From Corynespora cassiicola (Eukaryota > Ascomycota > Dothideomycetes > Pleosporales > Corynesporascaceae): a stretch of 64,000 nucleotides of DNA. The stretch spans positions 2,542,001 to 2,606,000 of the forward strand of contig JAEUWY010000004.1 in the NCBI GenBank assembly GCA_022059125.1. Reading direction: 5' to 3'. The notes beneath the pieces are model-generated. The model searched no databases, was not told where the DNA came from, and saw only the letters and a program-made list of their open reading frames with translations. The position numbers and the translations under genes were made by a program. Below, piece by piece: positions 56,224-64,000 of this stretch. Positions within the stretch are counted from its first letter, which is position 1. Each line of letters begins with the position of its first letter.

Positions 56224-56450
56224 GTATTTTCACACAACTGTATTCCATGTAATTGTACTTATATCTGCTTTTTATGGAGAGCAGTTTTGCCTGAAGCCTT
56301 TATCATATGCTGGGCATCAAGAACCAAGTCATTTTGGAGAATAGCACAAGTCTTTGTTTCCTAATGTCCCAGTATATTCTAGGAAGCTTGCCTCTCACCG
56401 TCACCTTCAGAAGGTAGATAACTAATACCATATTTAGCTTTGGAGGCCAA
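56224..56450. other. Convergent spacer
   Basis: 3' UTRs of the TPR gene and the isochorismatase-like gene. No other feature. Confidence 0.4.
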
Positions 56451-57464
56451 TCATGTTTCCATTTTCTCGGCTCCTTCTGCAAGTTCCTTGCATGTAGTGC
56501 AGAATCCAAACGTTTTAGCAGCGTTGAACTCAAAACACTGCTGAGCAAAATCCGGACTTGTCGTGCCACACCCATCGCTCAGAAGTACACAGTCGTACCC
56601 CTTGCTGAAGGCATCTGTAAATGAACCCCCAACACATTGGTCTGTGTTTACACCGGCAAAAAACAGAGTCCGGATGCCCTCTTTCTCCAGAAACTCTTCA
56701 CACTCTGTCTTCGCGCCCCACAACCCTGACATCCGGTTCTTATGCAACCACACATCAGGTTTGTTGGGCAATTTGGAGCCCTCCTCGAATATCTTGTCGA
56801 GTGGAGGATGCAAGGCCGCGTTCCAGGTATCTCTCATCAAAAGCTTTCCCGCATCCACCGTCTCTCCATCTTCCAACTCCACCTTCCCACACTCAGCCCC
56901 TAAACCACGATACATCGCGCCGTTTTTTCCATTCTCCAACATCAAGTGGCCTCCTTGGAACCTTACATCTCCGAACTTATCTACACTGACACTCCCCTCG
57001 TGTTCGCCAAAGACGGCGAAGTCTTTCTTGAATTCCTCGCTCTCTGGTATCGCGAAAAAGCCAAATGCGCGCTTCACGGCGGGGGGCATCTCGCGCACGT
57101 CTTGCTCTGTGAGACCCCAGTTCAGCCAGATGATGCGCATGCCGGCCTTGCGCGCGGCCGGGATGGCGTGCGTTGTTAGCTGGTCGCATGCAGCATGGCC
57201 GGCGCCTCGGTTCCGGCCAAATGCTTCCGAGAGGAAGAAGTTTTGCATGTCTATTATTACGAGGGCAGATTTGGACGGGGAGACTGTGATTGGGGATGTG
57301 GTGGTTGAGAGGGTGAGAGAGGGTGATTCTGGGGTGCTGTCAGGGGTCGAGGGGTGTGTGAGGTTGAATCCTGTGCTAGAGTGATGAAGCCAGAAGTTTG
57401 ATGCGTGGCCAATGAGAGCCTTGCGGGCGGGTGGATAAGTTGTTGTGTCGTTTGAGGCTGCCAT
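56451..57464 (-). CDS. Isochorismatase-like cysteine hydrolase
   Basis: Intronless, 337 aa from the ATG of MAASNDTTTYPPARKALIG; the frame is open for 37 more codons upstream, but only from a non-ATG codon. The family triad is visible: Asp72 in ALVIIDMQNFF, lysine in WLHKNRMSGLWG, and the nucleophile cysteine in VNTDQCVGGSFTDA, followed by GYDCVLLSDGCGTTS. Isochorismatase-like hydrolases act on amides or enol ethers such as isochorismate, nicotinamide, ureidoacrylate or carbamoyl compounds. The Cys-containing triad points to amide hydrolysis rather than true isochorismatase. This fungal subtype has a long insertion (about residues 150-230). The substrate cannot be predicted. Confidence 0.88.
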   Translation of the reverse strand: MAASNDTTTYPPARKALIGHASNFWLHHSSTGFNLTHPSTPDSTPESPSLTLSTTTSPITVSPSKSALVIIDMQNFFLSEAFGRNRGAGHAACDQLTTHAIPAARKAGMRIIWLNWGLTEQDVREMPPAVKRAFGFFAIPESEEFKKDFAVFGEHEGSVSVDKFGDVRFQGGHLMLENGKNGAMYRGLGAECGKVELEDGETVDAGKLLMRDTWNAALHPPLDKIFEEGSKLPNKPDVWLHKNRMSGLWGAKTECEEFLEKEGIRTLFFAGVNTDQCVGGSFTDAFSKGYDCVLLSDGCGTTSPDFAQQCFEFNAAKTFGFCTTCKELAEGAEKMET

Positions 57465-58360
57465 TTTTGTGGTGGCGGCGATCGCAGGCTGTGTGGAATT
57501 CTGGTGTATGTGACGTTCAAGTAATCTTGCGATTTGCGATTTGGAAATGGAACATGGATTTGCGCTCCCTAACACAGTTTATATCGAGTCGCTCAGATAT
57601 GCATGGTTCTTGATAAGGAAAGTCTAATCAGTTGCCGCTAGTGGGGTCAATCGCATCGACACGTTCGGCTTGGAATCCTTTTACCCGTCGGCATCTGTTA
57701 TCTTCTTTTGTGAGCTTTTCATGTTACGTACATATGATGACTGCTGTAAGGAGGCAATAGTAGGTATCGGAAATCAGTAAGGCTAGATCCAACTTCCATG
57801 GTCGTGCACAGTCGATGTTGTTATTGAGTACCCTCTTCTCAAAGCTTGCCTGTGCTAATATTGGCTTCTAGTAGTCAATAACCCTGCATAATAACAGCAC
57901 TATCATTCATATTTGAACAAGAGTCACTAAATTGGCATATCAAAGATGGCCCAGCCAACTTATCTGTGCATGAGACCCATGGCCTGAATGATCGATGCCG
58001 CATTGGGTTCAAGACATGCACATACATGTAATGAAATGATAGAGGTTTTTCATCGTATAATAAATGCCCGTTTCGTAATTGTCAGAGCTGAGGACGCCAC
58101 AATTGAATGGATCGAGCTTCTGAGTTTCACACAATGTCAACTTGTTACATACTCTCACACATTAAACATGCTCTCAATAGAGCTACAAACAGGTATTGAA
58201 ATCAAAAGGCTTTGAAAGTGGTTGGCTGGTGAGCAATTTTCGCCCAGTATAGTCCCCTCCAGTAGTGTGTCTGAAAGCAGGTCAGTCTGAACTTTGCCTT
58301 GATTCTTATGAAATTTCAATACACTACCTTTGAAGCTAGCCCGATGATTTGGAAAGCATC
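57465..58360. other. Spacer, 0.9 kb
   Basis: Promoter of the isochorismatase-like gene and 3' flank of the orphan. AT-leaning after 57700. No convincing gene; the 57988-58215 frame looks random. Confidence 0.45.
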
Positions 58361-58996
58361 CTACGGGTGTATTCTGTCTTCCGGGCGGTCTAGGTGAGCC
58401 ATTGCAAGGATAAGTAGTTCCGCCTCCTCCCCAAAACTCATGTCACCTATATATCCAAGTTTTCCAAGGCCAACTCTACCATATGCAGCATAGGCTAACG
58501 GGCTTGGAGTAATTGATCCAACGTAGACGGTCTGAGCAGCTGGAACTCGGCTGAGATAAAGAGCATGCGCCGTGAATTCTGGGACCAGATGTGTTACTCG
58601 TATCAAATTCTCGTCCAATATATGAAGTGAAGTATGTGCTTCCATCTCTTCAGAGACCCGCCAAGGTAAATCGAATTTCAATTTGAACATTTCCTCCAGC
58701 TTGTCATGATCCACAGCGGCAGCGAAAACTCCCATCAGTATAGTTATGCAGCCGTGTTTTGTATAATCGGCGAGTGCGGAGAGCAGCTCTTCAGTCTCTT
58801 CATTTTCGATGGTAACCACCGGATCTGTGATAAGAACTATACTGGGCCAGCCCGCAAGAATATACGTTAGTCCATCTTGTACAGTAAGTGACTCGTGCAC
58901 TACAGCTCGAGACAAGAGCTTAGGGAGCAAACCCTCGTAGAGCTGTCGGGAAGAAAAGGAGAAGCCTTCAAACGAGAGAACAAGAACGTTCGGCAT
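58361..58996 (-). CDS. Uncharacterised protein, 211 aa
   Basis: Single exon from MPNVLVLSFEGFSFSSRQL to a stop at 58361. Alternating hydrophobic strands and helices (SIVLITDPVVTIENEET; HGCITILMGVFAAAVDHDKL) suggest a Rossmann-like alpha/beta fold, perhaps distantly like a ThuA or class I amidotransferase domain, which also start with a strand and an early loop. No catalytic Cys-His pair stands out. Acidic overall, no signal peptide or membrane helix. It faces away from Vms1 with 249 bases between the ATGs. I do not recognise a family. Confidence 0.6.
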   Translation of the reverse strand: MPNVLVLSFEGFSFSSRQLYEGLLPKLLSRAVVHESLTVQDGLTYILAGWPSIVLITDPVVTIENEETEELLSALADYTKHGCITILMGVFAAAVDHDKLEEMFKLKFDLPWRVSEEMEAHTSLHILDENLIRVTHLVPEFTAHALYLSRVPAAQTVYVGSITPSPLAYAAYGRVGLGKLGYIGDMSFGEEAELLILAMAHLDRPEDRIHP

Positions 58997-59245
58997 CTTA
59001 AGCGCTAGGTTATTTCAAGAAGTACTGAGCGAGCGTATGGATGTAAGTCAATGGCGAGGCCATTCGTGTGAATTCAGTGGGGGGGAGGGTCGAGGTAAGC
59101 TCGATCTTGACTAAGATCGCTAGCGTCTTGGCAAATTGCTGACTCGTGAAAGTGACGTTGTGACTCCCCGCCAAACGCGCGCCGCTGCCTACAAATATCT
59201 TCTAGGTGAGAAACGAACGTCAACACTCAACTCAAGCAAAGCAAA
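58997..59245. promoter_or_regulatory. Divergent promoter, orphan / Vms1
   Basis: 249 bases between two outward-facing ATGs. No strong motif noted. Confidence 0.4.
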
Positions 59246-61260
59246 ATGGCGCAAAACAGTGAAAATATCCCGCAGCGACCGCTGTATGGTGAGCATCTTC
59301 CACCAAACATTGCTTACTCATACTAAAGATCATAGTGTTTGACCTCCCCGAAGAGCTTCTTTCCACGATCGCCCTCAAGAACCAGCCAGAGCAGCCCGGA
59401 CAACTTACACCGACGAATTTAGCTTATCAAGATATTGAAACATCAGAGAAATCCGAAAGTGAAGAGGGAACGCCTTCGAAGGCAACATCTTGCAATCTTT
59501 GCGGCCTCAACTTCGCCTCAGTATCAGAACAGCGCCATCACGTTCGCTCCGATCTCCACGGATACAACCTGAAACAAAAGATAAAAGGTCTGAGCCCTGT
59601 TAGCGAAGCAGACTTTGAGAAGTTGATAGGAGACTTGGATGAAAGCATATCAGGCTCTGAATCGTCAGAGTCTGATGAAGACGAGGATGGGGAAGATGGA
59701 AACAAGCCAAAGGAGTCTACATTGAGTGCGCTCTTGAAGAAGCAAGCCAAAATAACCAGTCCCGAATTTGATGGATTCGTCTCTAAGAAAAAACAGCAAG
59801 GATCTGGAAAACCACCATTACTATGGTTTACGTCTCCTCACTTGCCAGATAACCTATCATTGGGTATCTATCGAGCACTGTTTTCCAATGAGGAACAGGA
59901 AGAAGAGTCTCACATAGTGGACACAATTCGAAGAAAACAGCTATCACCCAAGCAGCCACCAAAAGTTAAATCAGATGGGGGTATACCATTGCCAGAGACG
60001 GATATCGGGCCACATTACTTTCTTTGCATGATCGGTGGCGGTCATTTTGCTGCTATGATAGTGTCTCTGGCACCAAAGATAAGCAAGAAACATACGGGGG
60101 CAGATGAGAGATCAGCAACCGTCATCGCACACAAGACTTTTCACAGGTATACCACTCGGCGTAAGCAGGGTGGATCACAATCTGCAAATGATTCTGCAAA
60201 AGGTGCAGCTCACTCTGCAGGTTCTTCTCTGCGCAGATACAACGAGGTGGCTTTAACAAATGAGGTCCGCGAGCTACTCTCGAGTTGGAAGCATATGATC
60301 GACTCAGCCGAACTGCTCTTCATTCGCGCAACAGGCCAAACGAATCGACGAACGCTATTCGGACCCTATGAGGGACAGGTGCTCCGTAATAATGACCCCC
60401 GAAACCGCGGGTTTCCATTCAGCACCCGTCGTGCTACGCAAAAGGAATTGATGCGCGCCTTCGTGGAGCTGACGCGTGTAAAGCAAAGCACAATAGACGA
60501 GGCAGCTCTATCGGCACTTGACACTCCTGAAGCTAGCAATGCTCCGGCAAAACCTGCCCCTTCAAAGTCGCAGCAGACACAAAAACCTTCGAAAGAGGAA
60601 GAGGTCGCCATGCTTCACACATCCCAAATTAATCCTCTCATCAAGCGTTCTAAGGTCCCGGCTCTGCTAAACTACCTTAAGACGAATGATATCCCATCGA
60701 CATTCACTTTCGTTCCACCAAACCATCACACACCAACTCCGCTGCACCTTGCTGCTTCATTAAACTCGGCGCCCGTTGTACAAGCTCTCCTCACAAAGGC
60801 AGGAGCAGACCCTACAATAATGAATGACGAAGCACGAACTCCGTTCAGCCTTGCGGGCGATCGTGCAACTCGTGATGCATTCCGGCTTGCACGTTCCGAG
60901 CTGGGTGAATCAGCTTGGGACTGGGAACTAGCTGGCGTTCCTGCAGCACTATCCAAAGCTGAAGTCGAGAAGCGCGAGGCAAGGGAGAAGAGCGAAAAGG
61001 CTGCAGATGACAAGGCAGAAACGGCACGAAGAAAGGCTGAGACAGAGCGGCTAAGGAAGGAAAGCGAGGCGGAAGAGACTAGGAAAAGGGAGAATCGGAT
61101 AGGCAAAGGTAAAGCTCTCGGAGCAATACCGCAGAAAACCGGAGCTCAGCTGAGGGAGGAAGAAATGAGAGGGCTAACACCTGAGGCGAGGATGAGAATG
61201 GAGAGAGAGCGGAGAGCAAGGGCAGCTGAGGAGCGTTTGAAAAGACTTCAGGACAACTAA
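59246..61260 (+). CDS. VMS1: Vms1 (ANKZF1) ribosome quality-control peptidyl-tRNA nuclease
   Basis: Exons 59246-59288 (43 bases) and 59336-61260 encode 655 aa, starting MAQNSENIPQRPLYVFDLPE. Domains in order: a C2H2 zinc finger at about residues 66-90 (CNLCGLNFASVSEQRHHVRS); the VLRF1 release-factor-like domain at about 235-385, with GPHYFLCMIGGGHFAAMIVS and RRKQGGSQSANDSAKGAAHS, whose glutamine belongs to the active-site loop; ankyrin repeats (TPLHLAASLNSAPVVQALL); a charged coiled coil; and a C-terminal VCP-interacting motif, RERRARAAEER, that fits RX5AAX2R. Vms1 frees stalled nascent chains from 60S ribosomes by cutting the tRNA 3' end and recruits Cdc48 at mitochondria. Confidence 0.93.
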
Positions 61261-61442
61261 GCGCCGAAGATCTTGACAGGCATATTCTTTGATACATGCC
61301 ATTCATAGACACGGGAGGTATTCTTTGAAGAAAAAAAAATGAAGACATGTCAGATTCCACGCGTTTTTGCTCTTTGAGATTCTATTCCCAGTCCAATACA
61401 GTATTTACAAAACAACAAATCTTTTCATGGCAAGGAAATGGT
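61261..61442. other. Convergent spacer
   Basis: Short 3' flank between Vms1 and ETF-beta, with an A-run near 61328-61340. Confidence 0.45.
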
Positions 61443-62368
61443 CTACAAGGCACCAAGCTCCTTCAGCTTGCTGATCATGCCATCCACATCGTCGACCTTG
61501 ACGCCGCCCTTCCTGGTAGGGGGCTCGGTGACCTTGATCGTCTTCAGCCTGGGCTGGCTCTCGATTCCGAAATCCTCCAGCGTCTTCTTGTCCAAGGGCT
61601 TCTTCTTCGCCTTCATGATGTTGGGCAAGCTGGCGTACCGGGGCTCGTTCAACCTCAGGTCCGTGGTAATGACCATGGGCAGCTTCGCCTTGACCGTCTC
61701 CACACCGCCGTCGACCTCCTTGATAACCGTGACGGAGTCGCCCTCGATCTGGACCTTGCTCGCCTGAGTCGCCTGCGGCCAGTTGAGCAGCCCAGCGAGC
61801 ATCTGGCCAGTCTGGCCCGCATCGTCGTCGATGCTCTGCTTGCCGAGCAGCACGAGGTTGGTCTTTTGCTCATCCACGACCTTTTTGAGGAGCTTCGCGA
61901 CACCGAGAGGCTCCAGCGCATCCTTTTCCTCGACCACGACGTGGATGCCGCGGTCGGCGCCCATGGCCATTGCGGTGCGCAGGATGTCCTGGGACTTGGG
62001 GGGTCCGGCGCTGAAGGCGACGATTTCTTCGACGGGCGTCTTGCGTTCGCGGAGGCGCACCGCTTCTTCGATGCTCAACTCGTCGAAGGGGTTCATGCTG
62101 TGCTTGACGCTTGCGGTTTCGACGGCGGTTTGCGCGCGGTTGACGCGGGGTTTGACCTTGAGTACATGTTAGGGCGGGCTGGAGGAGTACATTGAGCGTA
62201 TATGCGGGCGGGACGGCGTGGTGCTGCGAGGCATGGCGCAAAGAGTTGCAGGCGTGCTTTCAGGCTTCACGAGCTGCGATGCTCCGATCGGAGCTCAAAA
62301 GTGGGACGGCGACGTACGGCATAGTCAATAACCCGCTTGACGGGGACCAGTATCCTGAGACCAGACAT
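61443..62368 (-). CDS. Electron transfer flavoprotein subunit beta
   Basis: Exons 62368-62318 and 62156-61443 encode 254 aa; the 161-base intron has a GTACGT donor, CTAAC branch site and CAAG acceptor. The start MSGLRILVPVKRVIDYA joins to VKPRVNRAQTAVETASVKHS and MNPFDELSIEEAVRLRE, all diagnostic of ETF-beta. LGKQSIDDDAGQTGQMLAGL and the C-terminal LRLNEPRYASLPNIMKAKKK are the AMP-binding and recognition-loop regions. With ETF-alpha it carries electrons from acyl-CoA and other dehydrogenases to ETF-ubiquinone oxidoreductase in the mitochondrial matrix. The N-terminus lacks an obvious long presequence, which is normal for this subunit. Confidence 0.93.
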
Positions 62369-63768
62369 TGTGGCGATTTGGTTCCTCGACGGCTTCCTGG
62401 GGGAAAGGTTTCGAGGGCGAGGTCGGGGAATTGAAGTAGAGGCTAGGGTGGGATAGATGGTCTTCGGTCGTAGCCGTCTTGTGCGTCAAGGATCTGATCA
62501 GAAGCCGAGGGTGAGCGACCGAGCTTCCCCGCCGTGGTTTTCCGAGCCTTGGCGCATGACACAATCATTCATTCCATCGCATGTCGGCGGTTTACAGCTG
62601 AACATGGATGAGTATCATAAATAAAAACGGTATCGGGATCCCTATCGAGTTATAGAAAAGGGTGTGTCGGAGTGACAGATGAACATGTGCCAAAATGTAT
62701 CACGATAAGATTGCATACTTAATTCCAGCTACTAAAGCGGCCCCGAAGGGTGCCGCATGCGTTTTCTACTGCTACGCATTCGTCATTCCGGTAAACATGT
62801 TCATATATCAAGAGAGCCTCAAAGTTCTGGGTCAATTCTATCAAGATACCAAACAAGACTTCGGGGGCTGGAATCTGAGGACAGGAATCGGCAAATGCTC
62901 TTCGATACACCTTTCTTGGCCTCAACAGTGGCATCTTTGCTTGCATTTTCCAAGGAAATTAGTGTTCCTACGAATATCAAATAATCATTCTCCAATGATA
63001 AGGTCATCAAATTGGCATAATGAGCGGGAATTCTGAAGAGGAACCGGGACAGTCATAAAGAATGGACTTTTATGGCCAAATTCAATCGTTCAATAGTAGA
63101 ATGGGCTTATTCCTATGGCGCTCATGCTGGCTCTGTTTTTGAGGGCTCGTTGCGGAACTGGTACCTCTCGTGTGGTCGTGTGAGAGAGAGAAACCGTGCG
63201 TCTGCGGTATAGCAGCCGGGCATGCCATAACCGTGCAACTTTTTCAGAAGTCGCTAGCGGTTGACTGGGACAGATGACATAACTATCAATTGGCGTATCA
63301 GAATATTCTTGAAATTCTGGAAGTCAGTCCTTCTATCATGGAGCTGTGCTCATTACCCAGAATCCGAGAGAACACTATCCACAATCTGGTACGACCATGT
63401 GCTCTCTAGTCCATAACTATTGCCCTTGTATAAAATGGAGATTAGCCTCTATATCCTCAATTCGTTGAATATCTGATTGGAAGCTGCAGTGGGGTGAGGA
63501 GGGGTCCCAATCTAGCGTAGAACTAAAGCATCCGCCAAATATATGGAGAATATAGCTAAAATAATTCCGAATATAATCTTCCATGAACACACTGATGTTT
63601 GAACTAGTTCTATAAGCCATTAGATCTACACGGAGAACACATATGGCACTAATCTCAAATGAGAATATGTTGTACAAATTTCAAAATAAAGGAGATGGTT
63701 GTATCATTGGAACAGAGATGCTGCTGGCTAGACGACATGAGGAATACGGTATTTGCTGACCTGAAGCT
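62369..63768. other. Spacer, 1.4 kb
   Basis: ETF-beta promoter, then increasingly AT-rich sequence. A minus-strand frame at 63417-63677 looks somewhat protein-like but has no start context or family match. It could be part of an old gene. Nothing else is supported. Confidence 0.4.
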
Positions 63769-64000
63769 TCAGATAATAGTGATGGTCTTCTGAGAAGCTA
63801 ATTTATCCCAAAACTTTATGTCCTGCCAGCGGTCTATGTGATCAGAAACTGGCATCTCTTTCTCCAAGTATATGTATATTATCGCAATACCCACCCGTCT
63901 GTACTTTTCTGTTTCCTTTTGACCTTCATATGTTGATAATCTCTCCAAAAGCAGACCAGTAACTCCCCAGTGTGTCTCTTCCAATTCAAAGAGATTTACA
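63769..64000 (-). CDS. C-terminus of a HET-domain-type protein, cut by window edge
   Basis: The frame enters from beyond base 64000 and stops at 63769. Visible residues include THWGVTGLLLERLSTYEGQ and EKYRRVGIAIIYIYLEKEM, and the end is KLASQKTITII. The pattern of a GLLLE strand, then a YRRVG strand, then a terminal hydrophobic strand is the usual C-terminal module of fungal heterokaryon-incompatibility (HET/Pfam 06985) proteins. The HET domain itself would be outside the window. About 77 residues are seen. The identification is from pattern only. Confidence 0.55.
   Translation of the reverse strand, partial: VNLFELEETHWGVTGLLLERLSTYEGQKETEKYRRVGIAIIYIYLEKEMPVSDHIDRWQDIKFWDKLASQKTITII

Noticed and set aside
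61347..62195. 282-aa plus-strand frame
   Set aside because: Antisense of ETF-beta, which is certain.
1..64000. tRNA, rRNA and complete transposons
   Set aside because: No convincing tRNA B-box with a matching cloverleaf, no rRNA and no transposase or terminal repeats were seen by eye. A tRNAscan and repeat search would be decisive.

Overview
The window is nuclear DNA of a filamentous ascomycete (Pezizomycotina; a Dothideomycete-like fungus would fit, but the class is inferred). Genes stand alone on both strands. Most carry introns of 45-65 bases with GT..AG ends and CTAAC/CTGAC-type branch sites. The housekeeping set is typically fungal: Pik1, Utp16, Cwc15, Rrp45, Vms1, Ecm14, twinfilin, a succinate/fumarate carrier and ETF-beta. 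No bacterial features, rRNA or CRISPR were seen. Exon joins were made by hand from splice signals, reading phase and remembered family sequence, so they are models and not transcript-proven.

Left part (1-11.7 kb), nearly all minus strand: the 5' end of a coiled-coil/F-box-like protein cut by the window edge, phosphatidylinositol 4-kinase Pik1, a DUF155 (Rmd1/Rmd8-like) membrane protein, a small unknown protein, and an FHIP/RAI16-like protein that starts with a 9-base exon. From 12.8 to 17.3 kb on the plus strand lie a secreted jacalin-plus-aerolysin-like protein and an AIF/AMID-like oxidoreductase.

Middle (17.6-25.9 kb): a 545-aa unknown, a small tail-anchored unknown visible only after splicing, a glycine-rich two-repeat protein with a CsbD/stress-like tail, then Cwc15 and Rrp45 sharing a 258-base divergent promoter, and a DUF4336 protein. 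From 26 to 35.5 kb the DNA becomes accessory in character: a decayed NmrA-like gene, an AT-rich stretch, a TauD/TfdA-type dioxygenase, and an NLR (degenerate SesB-like hydrolase, NB-ARC, TPR) transcribed away from a CorA-like membrane protein.

Right part (36-64 kb): a Sec7-PH Arf/Arl exchange factor and Ecm14 flank a GC-rich divergent region packed with minisatellites. Then come a rhodopsin-fold membrane protein, a GMC alcohol oxidase, the succinate/fumarate carrier, twinfilin, Utp16 paired with a mitochondrial-type TPR protein, an isochorismatase-like hydrolase, an orphan, Vms1, ETF-beta, and the C-terminus of a HET-type protein at the right edge.

The best candidates for something undescribed are the NLR whose hydrolase domain has lost its nucleophile serine, its divergent CorA-like neighbour, and the jacalin-aerolysin protein. 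No new system is proven by the sequence alone.
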